A stretch of DNA of 64,000 nucleotides, from NCBI GenBank assembly GCA_030583925.1, contig CP129482.1, positions 3,100,001 through 3,164,000 of the forward strand. The letters run 5' to 3'. The translations under genes were made by a program, and so were the position numbers. Of the stretch, positions 8,067 through 15,870 are shown piece by piece; position 1 is the first letter of the stretch; the number at the start of each line of letters is the position of its first letter. The notes beneath the pieces are model-generated. The model made no database searches. It was given only the letters and a program-made list of their open reading frames with translations, and was not told the origin of the DNA. This stretch comes from Anaerolineales bacterium. GTDB taxonomy: Bacteria; Chloroflexota; Anaerolineae; Anaerolineales; Villigracilaceae.

Positions 8067-9542
8067 TCATCGCCACTGAAACGCGGGGGAGGCGAGGATG
8101 CCAGCGGCGAGGATTTGCAGAGTCTCTTCAGGCGCCGCGTCGGCTGAATGGACTGAGGCAATTAGCCCGTCGCGTTCGAAGCGTTCTAAAGGCGCGCCTA
8201 AAAGCAGAGAGGTGAGCGAATCCACATCGTCTTGTAAAATGCCCGTCGAAGCGATATCCAATAAATGATTTAAATTATTTTTCGTGCCGCCGATCTCGTT
8301 GCGCATCAACTCGAATGCAAATTGCCAGCGCGGCATCAAGTTGCTTTCCCACGGCGCGCTCACGTCGGGGTAGCCGTCGGGCGTGGGCATTCCGAAATAC
8401 GGCTGACCCATGCGGATGAAATAATCTTCGAGCGCGCCTTCGGTGTGCGCGTTGGTGAGGCGCAGCGCGGAGGCGATGAAATTTGCAGGGCGTTTGTATT
8501 TTGGTTGGGCGAGCGGCAAGCCGTCGAGCAGGATGACTCGCAAAACGGATTTGATGTCGCCGTTCGTATCGAGAAATGTTTGCGCGGCTTTTTCGACGAT
8601 GGCTTGCGGAGGTTCGTCGGCGATGAAGCGACGAGTTAATTTTGTTGCGATGAAATGCGCGGTGGATGGATGCGTGACGAGTCGCTCGATGACTTTCTCC
8701 GCTTCACTCTGACCATTCGGCTGGATCGCCAAGCCCAAAACGTTTTTCGCCCCTTCATCATGGAGGTCTTTGTTGAAAGTGAATTCGCCAAACCAAAAAT
8801 GTTCTTTGACTGTCCAACCCGTGAGACAGCGCGCCAATTCCATCACGTCGTTTTGAGTGTAGCCGCCGTTCACGCTGAGGGTGTGAAGTTCCATCAGCTC
8901 ACGCGCATAATTTTCGTTGGGATGACTCTTCTCGTTGACGTGGTTGTCGAGATAGACCAACATGGCGGGCGAATGCGCCGACGCCCAGACCAGATCACGA
9001 AAATTTCCGAGGGCGTGTTTGCGAATCACTTCACGGTCGTCAACGGTTTTGAGATAGAACAGCGGTTCTTTTTCGATGAAGATGTTGAAGTGGTCGCTCC
9101 AAAATTCGACCATCACTTCGTAAAGTTGCCGCTTGCTGTAAATTTGCCTGAGCAAAGTCGCTTGACGTAATTCTCGGATGGGTCGCTCGCGGTCGTAGCC
9201 GTCGAAGAGTTGATTGGTCACGCCTTCGATCTCGTTTGCGTCCATACTCAGGGTTTTGAACGGTCGGAGCAAAATATCGCAATCGAAATCGTCAATGGCT
9301 TCAAACGCAAGTTGTTCCTCGATGAAAGCCTGCAATCCGATCTCGGCGAAGCGGGCGCGCTCTTCCACGCGTGGACCGAAGGTGAGTCGGTTCAAGGCGA
9401 GGAAGTCGTTTGCATCCAGCGGAGTCCACGGCACGGCGGGGAGGTCGCCTGCAATGCGTCGGTAGATCGGCGCACAGGAGGACAATGCGGCGCTGGCGGT
9501 GACGAGGGCGGAGAGTTTGAGGAAGTCGCGGCGGGAGAGCAT
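8067..9542 (-). CDS. DUF1800 family Tat-exported lipoprotein
   Basis: This 491-residue member of the DUF1800 family is exported by the Tat route: the N-terminus is SRRDFLKLSALVTASAALSS followed at once by Cys, so it has both a twin-arginine motif and a lipobox. Family landmarks include LNRLTFGPRVEERARFAEIG, FWSDHFNIFIEKEP, NENYARELMELHTLSVNGGY, ELARCLTGW and the closing ILASPAFQWR. The biochemical role of the family is unknown. It forms a minus-strand pair with the downstream DUF1501 gene. There is no good ribosome site before the ATG, because the leader is occupied by AATTGGTAAT-type repeats. Confidence 0.92.
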   Translation of the reverse strand: MLSRRDFLKLSALVTASAALSSCAPIYRRIAGDLPAVPWTPLDANDFLALNRLTFGPRVEERARFAEIGLQAFIEEQLAFEAIDDFDCDILLRPFKTLSMDANEIEGVTNQLFDGYDRERPIRELRQATLLRQIYSKRQLYEVMVEFWSDHFNIFIEKEPLFYLKTVDDREVIRKHALGNFRDLVWASAHSPAMLVYLDNHVNEKSHPNENYARELMELHTLSVNGGYTQNDVMELARCLTGWTVKEHFWFGEFTFNKDLHDEGAKNVLGLAIQPNGQSEAEKVIERLVTHPSTAHFIATKLTRRFIADEPPQAIVEKAAQTFLDTNGDIKSVLRVILLDGLPLAQPKYKRPANFIASALRLTNAHTEGALEDYFIRMGQPYFGMPTPDGYPDVSAPWESNLMPRWQFAFELMRNEIGGTKNNLNHLLDIASTGILQDDVDSLTSLLLGAPLERFERDGLIASVHSADAAPEETLQILAAGILASPAFQWR

Positions 9543-9728
9543 GGTGATTGGTAATTAGTAAGTGGTAATTGAGGAGGGATGGAGAAATGGAGACTAGAGA
9601 CTGGAGACTGAGGGTTGGAGAATTAGAGGATTGGAGAATTGGAGGATTAGATGATTAGAGACTAGAGACTGGAGATTGGAGATTGGATGGGTTGATTGAC
9701 TTTGAATGGAGGATGTTGAGTGATGGGT
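9543..9728. repeat. Simple-word repeat stretch
   Basis: About 185 bases without a gene, built from imperfect copies of GGAGAATTGGAGGATTAG, GAGACTAGAGACTGGAGA and TGGTAATTAGTAAGTGGTAA. The same words recur at 15788-15856, 11255-11280 and inside coding sequences. Confidence 0.7.
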
Positions 9729-10268
9729 TTATGCCTGCTCAGTGGACAGTTTGTTTACTTGTGTTCCTGTTTCCTTGTTTACGATTTTCTCCCTCGGCAT
9801 CCATCTCAACAACGCAAACGCCGTCGCGCCGAAGGAGGTGATGAGGAAGGGAATCCACACGAAGATCCAGCCGAGGAGGGGGAAGAAGGCGGCGAGTTCG
9901 AGGATCACTGCCCCGCGCACAAAGGCGCTGAGGGGCGGATAGCTGTTGCCTGATTGATTCATCCGCTCGCCGAGGTGCGCGGCGATTCCCGCCGAGCCGA
10001 CGGTGGCGACCGTCAACGAGGCGCCGAGTAGAATCCAGCCGATGAATTTAGCGGGACCGAAAGGCAGCGCCATCAAAATGACGATGGGGATGACGAGGGC
10101 GATGACGACGACCAGTCCCAGCCAGAAAGAGGCGGCGAGGGATTTCTCGACGCGCGTCTGGGCGCGCTTGATGAGGTTCGGGAACAACAGCCACCACGCG
10201 GCGAGCATCGCAGGATACGCGGTGAGGAAAATTAACAGCAGGAAGAAGATGGCGGTCATGTCAGCCAT
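9729..10268 (-). CDS. Polytopic membrane protein, unknown function
   Basis: A 179-residue protein with four or five predicted transmembrane helices (for example IFFLLLIFLTAYPAMLAAWW, LGLVVVIALVIPIVILMALP). The closing PLLGWIFVWIPFLITSFGA strongly resembles PFVGWFLLLPFVALTGFGA in the protein at 10556-11047, so the two are probably paralogues. I chose the ATG at 10268, which follows AAAGGACAATTCCC, over the frame start at 10298. It lies on the same strand as the anti-sigma and sigma genes further upstream but is separated from them by a terminator. Both paralogues may belong to an envelope function read by that sigma pair, which is inference. Confidence 0.65.
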   Translation of the reverse strand: MADMTAIFFLLLIFLTAYPAMLAAWWLLFPNLIKRAQTRVEKSLAASFWLGLVVVIALVIPIVILMALPFGPAKFIGWILLGASLTVATVGSAGIAAHLGERMNQSGNSYPPLSAFVRGAVILELAAFFPLLGWIFVWIPFLITSFGATAFALLRWMPREKIVNKETGTQVNKLSTEQA

Positions 10269-10372
10269 GGGAATTGTCCTTTCTTTTGTTTGATGCAAGG
10301 GATACAGGAGAAAGGCGGGAAAAGTTGCATGGGTGAATCCGCTAATCTACGCTAATCTGCGCGAATAAAACA

Positions 10373-10400
10373 AAAAACGCGTGGGAGCCACGCGTCTTTT
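10373..10400 (-). terminator. Rho-independent terminator
   Basis: Read on the minus strand, the stem ACGCGTGG/CCACGCGT is followed by TTTTTTG. It ends transcription from the gene at 10556-11047. Confidence 0.8.
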
Positions 10401-10410
10401 CATAATTTTT

Positions 10411-10549
10411 CGGTGGTTGAGTAGCGGCGACGCACTTTCGCCCCGTATCGAAACCACCAGTATATAAAGCAATTCTTGTTACAAGGTTATTCTTGAAACC
10501 TGTGGTTTCGATACGCCCTCCGCTATCGCTTCGGGCTACTCAACCACCG
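10411..10549. repeat. Large inverted repeat
   Basis: The ends CGGTGGTTGAGTAGC and GCTACTCAACCACCG enclose a second pair, CGTATCGAAACCACC and GGTGGTTTCGATACG. The 139-base unit looks like a miniature palindromic element inserted just downstream of the stop at 10556. It contains no reading frame. Confidence 0.75.
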
Positions 10550-10555
10550 ATCTAG

Positions 10556-11047
10556 TTATTCGCCTTTTTGGAAGAATCCCAGAATCACCGCGCCGAAGCC
10601 TGTGAGGGCAACAAACGGAAGGAGCAGGAACCAGCCCACAAAGGGAAGCGCCGATGCGAAGGTCAGGATGACGGTTCCCCAGAATGATTTTTTCCAAGCG
10701 GATAATTCGGGAAAGACTCGCTCGCCAAGAATGTTCACCATCGCCGAAAGCCCGAGGCTGAGAATAATCGTAAGCGCCAACCAAAGCAAAAGCGAGGGAA
10801 TCAATACGATGAATCTGACAAAATCATTTCCGACTCCATCGGCGAGGGCAAACAGCGCGACCGCGATCGTGCCGAAGAACAGAAAGTTGACGAAGCCAAT
10901 TCCAAACGAACGCGCGGGCGATGCCTTTGCCACGTTGAGAGTTTTCAACACGCGCTTGTTGAAGAACGCGCTGACGACGAGAAAATAGCAAGCGAAAGTA
11001 ACGGCAAGCGAAATAAGTATCAACATTACGCGGAGGGTTTCGTTCAT
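10556..11047 (-). CDS. Polytopic membrane protein, paralogue of 9729-10268
   Basis: A 163-residue protein with about four transmembrane helices (VMLILISLAVTFACYFLVV, FIVLIPSLLLWLALTIILSL) and a C-terminal hairpin ending in GFFQKGE. It shares layout and C-terminal sequence with the neighbouring 9729-10268 product. No function is recognised. The ATG is preceded by AGGAGCCACAC. It lies 86 bases beyond the stop of the anti-sigma gene, with a family B repeat in between, so it may be read through from the sigma/anti-sigma transcript. Confidence 0.65.
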   Translation of the reverse strand: MNETLRVMLILISLAVTFACYFLVVSAFFNKRVLKTLNVAKASPARSFGIGFVNFLFFGTIAVALFALADGVGNDFVRFIVLIPSLLLWLALTIILSLGLSAMVNILGERVFPELSAWKKSFWGTVILTFASALPFVGWFLLLPFVALTGFGAVILGFFQKGE

Positions 11048-11062
11048 GTGTGGCTCCTAGGT

Positions 11063-11133
11063 TGTCATGCTGAGCGATAGCGAAGCATCTCTTATGATGG
11101 TCGTAGAGACCCTTCGCTCCGCTCAGGGTGACA
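11063..11133. repeat. Dispersed inverted-end repeat (family B)
   Basis: It begins TGTCATGCTGAG and ends CTCAGGGTGACA, with inner AGCGAAGCATCTC and GAGACCCTTCGCT. It fills the space between the anti-sigma gene and the membrane protein gene. Compare 6559-6668 and 53156-53230. Confidence 0.8.
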
Positions 11134-11658
11134 TTAATTATGAATCTGTTTCCTCAACAGCAACCCGTTCCCTACCAGCCAGAGCAGGGATGCGCCTGCG
11201 AGGGTGAGCGAGAGAACAAAAGTGGAGATTTCCAGCGGAGGCAGTTGAGGGAGGGTTGGTAATTGGTAAGTGGTAATTGTGTCAAAGAACAACGCCCATT
11301 GCGATTGAAGCTGAAGAAGCAAGTCGGTGAACGACGGCATTTGGATTACAGGGAAGCGAGTCGCAAAGACAGGCGCGGCGAGGAGGAGGGCGATCAACGC
11401 GAGGGCGGCTTGCAGAGTCGCTGTCAGCGTGAGCCAACGCGGAAGTTGTGGAGTCAGCTGTCCCGTCGAGGCGAAGCGTGCGGCGAGGTTGCGAGTCAAT
11501 TCCGCTTCGGGGAGGGAATCCAATTCGGCGAATAAAGTTTGAAGCGCGGTGAGACGCGCCGCACAATCCGCACAAGAAGCGAGATGCGTTTCGATCTGCG
11601 TGCGCTCGGCGGTTTCGTTGTCCAAATATTCGTTGAGTTGATCGTCAGTCAGGTGCAT
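11134..11658 (-). CDS. Anti-sigma factor with zinc-finger N-terminus
   Basis: A 174-residue membrane protein. The N-terminal helix contains the H-x3-C-x2-C zinc motif (HLASCADC) typical of ZAS-type anti-sigma factors. The middle and C-terminus carry two hydrophobic segments (LQAALALIALLLAAPVFA and STFVLSLTLAGASLLWLVG). It should bind and silence the ECF sigma factor encoded just upstream, whose reading frame it overlaps by 14 bases. That overlap indicates coupled synthesis. The stretch about residues 125-145 (TTYQLPTLPQLPPLE) is encoded by an AATTGGTAAGTGGTAATT-type repeat, so part of the extracytoplasmic loop is repeat-derived. Confidence 0.85.
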   Translation of the reverse strand: MHLTDDQLNEYLDNETAERTQIETHLASCADCAARLTALQTLFAELDSLPEAELTRNLAARFASTGQLTPQLPRWLTLTATLQAALALIALLLAAPVFATRFPVIQMPSFTDLLLQLQSQWALFFDTITTYQLPTLPQLPPLEISTFVLSLTLAGASLLWLVGNGLLLRKQIHN

Positions 11659-12181
11659 GGAGTTTCTCCGCGAGAAGTTTGCGGGCGCGGAAGAGATGGC
11701 TCTTCACGTCGCTCAATGGGATTTTCAGCTCGGCGGCGATTTCGTCGTAGGACATCTCCTGGTAATGCCGCAATTCTACAACGACTCGATACTGCGGCGG
11801 CAAGGACGCGAGCGCGCCACGTATCTGCTCGCTTCTTTCTCGGACCTCGACCTGCCTTTCGGGTCGTTGGCTTTCGTCGGCGTCCCGATCTTCGTCGAGC
11901 GGTGCTGTGACCTTCTGCGACTCGAGATGGTTGAGGCAAAGATTCGCCGCAATCCGCCTCACCCACGGACCGAACTCGCGCTCGAGGTCGAACTGTTCGA
12001 GGCGCTGATGCGCGCGCAGGAACGTCTCTTGCGCCAGATCCTCCGCTTCGCCGCGTTCGTGCAGGATGCGATAGCAGACGTTGAACACGTTGGTCTGGTA
12101 ACGCGTGACGAGTTCGCCGAACGCGTCGCCGTCACCGCGCATGGCACGAACGATGAGGTCGCGGTCGGTGGGCGCGGTCAT
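11645..12181 (-). CDS. ECF-type RNA polymerase sigma factor
   Basis: A 178-residue sigma-70 family protein of the ECF class. Region 2 shows YQTNVFNVCYRILHERGEAE, DLAQETFLRAHQ and a WVRRIAANLCLNHL helix. Region 4 shows LPPQYRVVVELRHYQEMSY and an EIAAELKIPLSDVKSHLFRA helix-turn-helix. I placed the start at 12181 (MTAPTDRDL). The frame is open to 12634, but that extension runs through the divergent kinase gene's region and has no sigma homology. The downstream anti-sigma overlaps its end. The divergent kinase gene begins 123 bases away, so the two may share a control region. Confidence 0.9.
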   Translation of the reverse strand: MTAPTDRDLIVRAMRGDGDAFGELVTRYQTNVFNVCYRILHERGEAEDLAQETFLRAHQRLEQFDLEREFGPWVRRIAANLCLNHLESQKVTAPLDEDRDADESQRPERQVEVRERSEQIRGALASLPPQYRVVVELRHYQEMSYDEIAAELKIPLSDVKSHLFRARKLLAEKLHAPD

Positions 12182-12304
12182 GGCTGAATTGTAGTACAGG
12201 TTTGGGGGAGGAAAAGTTGCAAGCGATATGTTATTTCTGCCAATGGATGGCGCGGAAAACCCTCGGTTTAGTCCGTGATAAAATTTGCAGAGCGGAAAAC
12301 TAAA

Positions 12305-14026
12305 ATGCCCAAAGATACGATCGCAAGGTATGAAATCAAATCTGAACTTGGTCGCGGGGGAATGGCTGTGGTTTATCTTGCGAATGATCCAAATTTCCGC
12401 CGTAACGTGGCGATTAAACTGGTTTCGGGTAATTTTCAGGATGACCCAACCTACAGAGAACGCTTTGAGCGCGAAGCGCGCCTGATCGCTAGAATCGAAC
12501 ATCCCGCTATCGTGCCGGTCTACGATTACGGGGAAGAGGGCAAGCGCCTCTATCTTGTCATGCGCTACATGCCGGGCGGCTCGCTCGCCGACAAGATCAA
12601 AGCGGGGATATTGACGCTTGGGTACGCAACGCAAGTTATTTCACAGATCGCACCCGCGCTGGATGCCGTTCATTCGCAGGGAATTGTTCACCGCGACCTC
12701 AAACCGGGAAACATCCTTTTCGACGGCTTTGGCAACCCAGCCATTTCCGATTTTGGGATCGCCCACTTCACAACCGCCACATCCGATCTAACCGGCAGCG
12801 CTGTGATCGGCACACCATCCTACATGAGCCCCGAGCAAGTCCGCGCGGACGCGGACCTAGACGGACGAAGCGACGTGTACGCGCTCGGCGCGATCCTGTT
12901 CGAGATGCTCACTGGGCGAGGTCCCTTCCATGCAAACACACCGATGAGCGTTGCATTGAAACATCTCACCGACCCGCTCCCATCCATTCGGTCTTTGCGC
13001 CCCGATCTTCCTATGGAGATCGAACCCATCTTGAATACAGCATTGGCAAAAGATCGAGAAGCGAGATATACAACAGCATCTGAACTGGCTTCGGCGCTAC
13101 GCTCGCTTCCAGAAACATCAAAGAGTGAGGGGATACATGCGAATGTCCGCGTGGCGGCGGGACGCGGCGATGATGCGGCTACAGAAGTGGATGCCGGGGA
13201 ACCCATCCCCAACTTCGAAACTCGAGTGGAGGATTATCCAGCCAATTCGTCCAAAGATATTCAGCCAAAATCAGCCTCGGCGCCTTCTTTACCATCGGCA
13301 ACACAAAGGAACTCCCCAAGAATTTTTCAGATCGCGGCAGTGGCGGGAATCGTTGTCGTTCTCTTCTTCCTATGCGGCTCGCTCGGCGTGTTTGGAACTT
13401 GGGCGGGGCTTTCAAATTTATTTTCGAGCGAGTCTGAGACAACTCCAACGGCAAACGCGGCAGTTCCTCAAGAACAAACTCTATTCTCGGACGATTTCAG
13501 TGATGCGACCAGCGGCTGGCCCTCCGGCACAACTGAGTCCAGCGAGTATGGGTATCAATCGAACGGTTACCGAATCCTCGCCATTGGACAAGGCTCAGCG
13601 CCCTGGGTTTCAAGAAACGGGATGTATGACAACCTAAGCCTCTATGTGGATGCCGCGCCAATTTCCAGCAATTCAAGCGGTTATTATGGTTTGACATGCC
13701 GCATCCAAAATGCTCAGAATTTCTATTATTTGGTCATCGCCAACGACGGCAGTTACGATATCGGAAAACTCAGGGACGGAGAGATTCGGTCGCTATTACC
13801 TGCTGGTACGCGACATAGCGATTCGATCAACCAAGGGAATCAGTCCAACCGCATCAAAGCGGATTGCATGGGGAATACTTTGCGTTTGTACGCGAACGAT
13901 GTTCTGCTCGCCGAAATAACCGATACCGATTTCAATACCGGCGAAAACGGCATGACGGTCAGCGCATCGGGTTCGAGCTTCGAAGTTATCTTTGATAATT
14001 TTTTGATCACGACAAACGGTCAATAA
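12305..14026 (+). CDS. PknB-like Ser/Thr kinase with extracytoplasmic domain
   Basis: A 573-residue transmembrane kinase. Residues about 9-270 form a Hanks-type kinase: glycine loop GRGGMAVVYLA, lysine in VAIKLV, catalytic loop HRDLKPGN (about 129), DFG (about 148), and the activation-segment end GTPSYMSPEQ. All catalytic residues are present. A linker leads to one transmembrane helix (about 339-364, IAAVAGIVVVLFFLCGSLG). The outer part (about 393-573) is a jelly-roll-like domain starting LFSDDFSDATSGWP, resembling LamG/DUF1080-type sugar-binding folds and the lipoprotein at 52370. It probably senses an external ligand and signals by phosphorylation. The ATG at 12305 is preferred over a GTG 30 bases upstream because it leaves the normal short lead to the kinase fold. 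The FHA-lipase gene follows after 30 bases. Confidence 0.92.
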   Translation: MPKDTIARYEIKSELGRGGMAVVYLANDPNFRRNVAIKLVSGNFQDDPTYRERFEREARLIARIEHPAIVPVYDYGEEGKRLYLVMRYMPGGSLADKIKAGILTLGYATQVISQIAPALDAVHSQGIVHRDLKPGNILFDGFGNPAISDFGIAHFTTATSDLTGSAVIGTPSYMSPEQVRADADLDGRSDVYALGAILFEMLTGRGPFHANTPMSVALKHLTDPLPSIRSLRPDLPMEIEPILNTALAKDREARYTTASELASALRSLPETSKSEGIHANVRVAAGRGDDAATEVDAGEPIPNFETRVEDYPANSSKDIQPKSASAPSLPSATQRNSPRIFQIAAVAGIVVVLFFLCGSLGVFGTWAGLSNLFSSESETTPTANAAVPQEQTLFSDDFSDATSGWPSGTTESSEYGYQSNGYRILAIGQGSAPWVSRNGMYDNLSLYVDAAPISSNSSGYYGLTCRIQNAQNFYYLVIANDGSYDIGKLRDGEIRSLLPAGTRHSDSINQGNQSNRIKADCMGNTLRLYANDVLLAEITDTDFNTGENGMTVSASGSSFEVIFDNFLITTNGQ

Positions 14027-14056
14027 GCCAAATTTTCATCCTTCACACAGGTACCC

Positions 14057-15748
14057 ATGATAGATTACGGAAAATTCATCTTGAGCAAGTCCGATGAGCC
14101 GAGCCAGGAATTTCTTCTCGGCAAAGCCCTCGTCACGCTGGGACGCTCCACCACTAACGATATTGTCCTGTTGGATTCGCGGGTCTCACGGAACCATGCG
14201 CAAGTGCGATGCTCGGACGGCGAAATCCTCGTCACCGATTTGAACTCCGCCAACGGCATTCGGGTGAACGATCAAAAAGTCAGCGAGGCGCGTATCAAAC
14301 CGGGCGACAAGATTTCCATCAGCGGGTGCGTTCTGGAATATCACGCGCCGGAGCCGGAGAATCGCGAAGAAGCGACGGTGATCAATACGGAGCATGAACT
14401 CGAACAGACCCTGCTTCAGATGACGGTGCCAATTTCGCTAAACGATACTTCCCTGCCGCGGCTGGCGATCCACGCGCCGGATCGGACGTGGGAACTTCCG
14501 CTGGTGGACGATTCCGTAACCATCGGACGCGCTAGCGGAAATCAACTGACGCTCGATTACCCAAAAATTTCAAGGGAGCACGCCCGCGTCGAGCGGAAGG
14601 GGAACAGCTTCCTAGTGCGGGATCTTAAAAGCACGAACGGAACATTCGTCGCAGGGGGGCGAATCGAGGAGTATCCGCTGAAAAATGGCGACGCGTTTCA
14701 AATCGGTCCGGTTCACATCGTCTTTAAAGACAGATTCGCACAGGAGGAGATGACTGTCGCGGACGGACTCGATCTGCGCGGCTCATCGAAACTGAGCCCG
14801 GTGATCTTTGTGCCGGGAACGATGGGGTCGGAGTTGTGGCTGGGGAGCGAACAGGTTTGGCCCAATGTCAATTTTCTGTTGAAACATCCCGAAATTTTCC
14901 GATATACGGAGGATACGCAACTGGTCCCGAAGGGAATCCTCAACGAAATGGTCGTGGTGCCGAATTTGATTTCGATTGACCAATACAATTTGCTCGGCGA
15001 TTATCTGGTTGAGGAATTGGGTTACGAACGGGGAAACAATTTCATCGAGTTTGCTTACGATTGGCGTCAGGACGTTCGTCGTTCGGCGCGCAAACTTGCG
15101 GAGTTCATCGAGGGCTGGAAAGCGACCGCTCCCATCACGATCATCGCGCACAGCCTCGGCACGCTGGTCAGTCGTTACTACGTGGAAAAATTAGGAGGGA
15201 AGAGCAAGGTGGGACGTCTCATGCTCATGGGCGGACCTCACCAAGGCGTGCCAAAGATCACCGCCAACTTGTTGACCGGCGTTGATTTACTGCCCTTTGG
15301 CTTGATGGGAAAAAAACTGACGGAGATCATCGAGTCGTTTCCCACTTGTTATCAGATCTTGCCGCTGTATTCATGCGGAGTTGACCAGGATGGAAAGCCG
15401 ATCAATTTTTTCGAGGATGATGGCTGGGTAAAACCTGCCTATCGCCCTCTTCACCGCCTCGCCCGCGAATTCCGCAGTGAACTTGGTATGGCATCCAGCG
15501 TTCCCACTTTGTCCATCTTCGGTTATGGATTGAAAACCGCTTCGCAACTTCGCATCCAACGCGGAATGGACGGCGTGTACAAGAAAGTGTTGATAGATAC
15601 CGCGACGAACGGCGATAGCAGTGTTCCCGAATCCAGCGCCATCCTGCCCGGGACGGAAATCCATCCCGTCCAGCAATATCACGGGACGTTATTCAACGAT
15701 AAAGATGTGAAGATGAGGCTGAGGCTGGAACTGTTAAGCCACGATTGA
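14057..15748 (+). CDS. FHA-FHA-LCAT-type lipase/acyltransferase fusion
   Basis: A 563-residue protein with three domains and no signal peptide. FHA 1 is about residues 20-95 (LGRSTTNDI, SRNHAQV, NSANGIRV). FHA 2 is about 135-230 (IGRASGNQL, SREHARV, KSTNGTFV). Residues about 247-560 form an alpha/beta hydrolase of the LCAT family: PVIFVPGTMGSELW, the nucleophile elbow AHSLG with Ser366, the acid in GDSSVPES (Asp520) and the base in YHGTLF (His542). FHA domains bind phospho-threonine, and the upstream kinase gene, 30 bases away, is the obvious partner. A lipid-acting enzyme steered by phospho-binding would be unusual. Catalytic assignment is by motif only. Confidence 0.88.
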   Translation: MIDYGKFILSKSDEPSQEFLLGKALVTLGRSTTNDIVLLDSRVSRNHAQVRCSDGEILVTDLNSANGIRVNDQKVSEARIKPGDKISISGCVLEYHAPEPENREEATVINTEHELEQTLLQMTVPISLNDTSLPRLAIHAPDRTWELPLVDDSVTIGRASGNQLTLDYPKISREHARVERKGNSFLVRDLKSTNGTFVAGGRIEEYPLKNGDAFQIGPVHIVFKDRFAQEEMTVADGLDLRGSSKLSPVIFVPGTMGSELWLGSEQVWPNVNFLLKHPEIFRYTEDTQLVPKGILNEMVVVPNLISIDQYNLLGDYLVEELGYERGNNFIEFAYDWRQDVRRSARKLAEFIEGWKATAPITIIAHSLGTLVSRYYVEKLGGKSKVGRLMLMGGPHQGVPKITANLLTGVDLLPFGLMGKKLTEIIESFPTCYQILPLYSCGVDQDGKPINFFEDDGWVKPAYRPLHRLAREFRSELGMASSVPTLSIFGYGLKTASQLRIQRGMDGVYKKVLIDTATNGDSSVPESSAILPGTEIHPVQQYHGTLFNDKDVKMRLRLELLSHD

Positions 15749-15787
15749 ATGTAGAACAAATTGATAAGCGGGAAGTTTCAGGGAAAA

Positions 15788-15856
15788 GAGACTGGAGATT
15801 AGAGACTGCAATCTATTGAGAGTTATGGCTCTCTGCCCACAATAATCTCCAGTCTC
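15788..15856. terminator. Inverted simple-word repeat, possible bidirectional terminator
   Basis: GAGACTGGAGATTA and TAATCTCCAGTCTC form a 14-base stem between two convergent genes. On the plus strand ATCATTTTATTT follows. It is built from the GAGACTGGAGA word common in this genome's spacers, so it may be both a repeat and a terminator. Confidence 0.55.
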
Positions 15857-15870
15857 TAATCTCTATCATT

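Noticed and set aside
12182..12634. N-terminal extension of the sigma factor frame
   Set aside because: The extra 150 residues have no sigma homology and overlap the divergent kinase gene's start. The conserved region begins at 12181.
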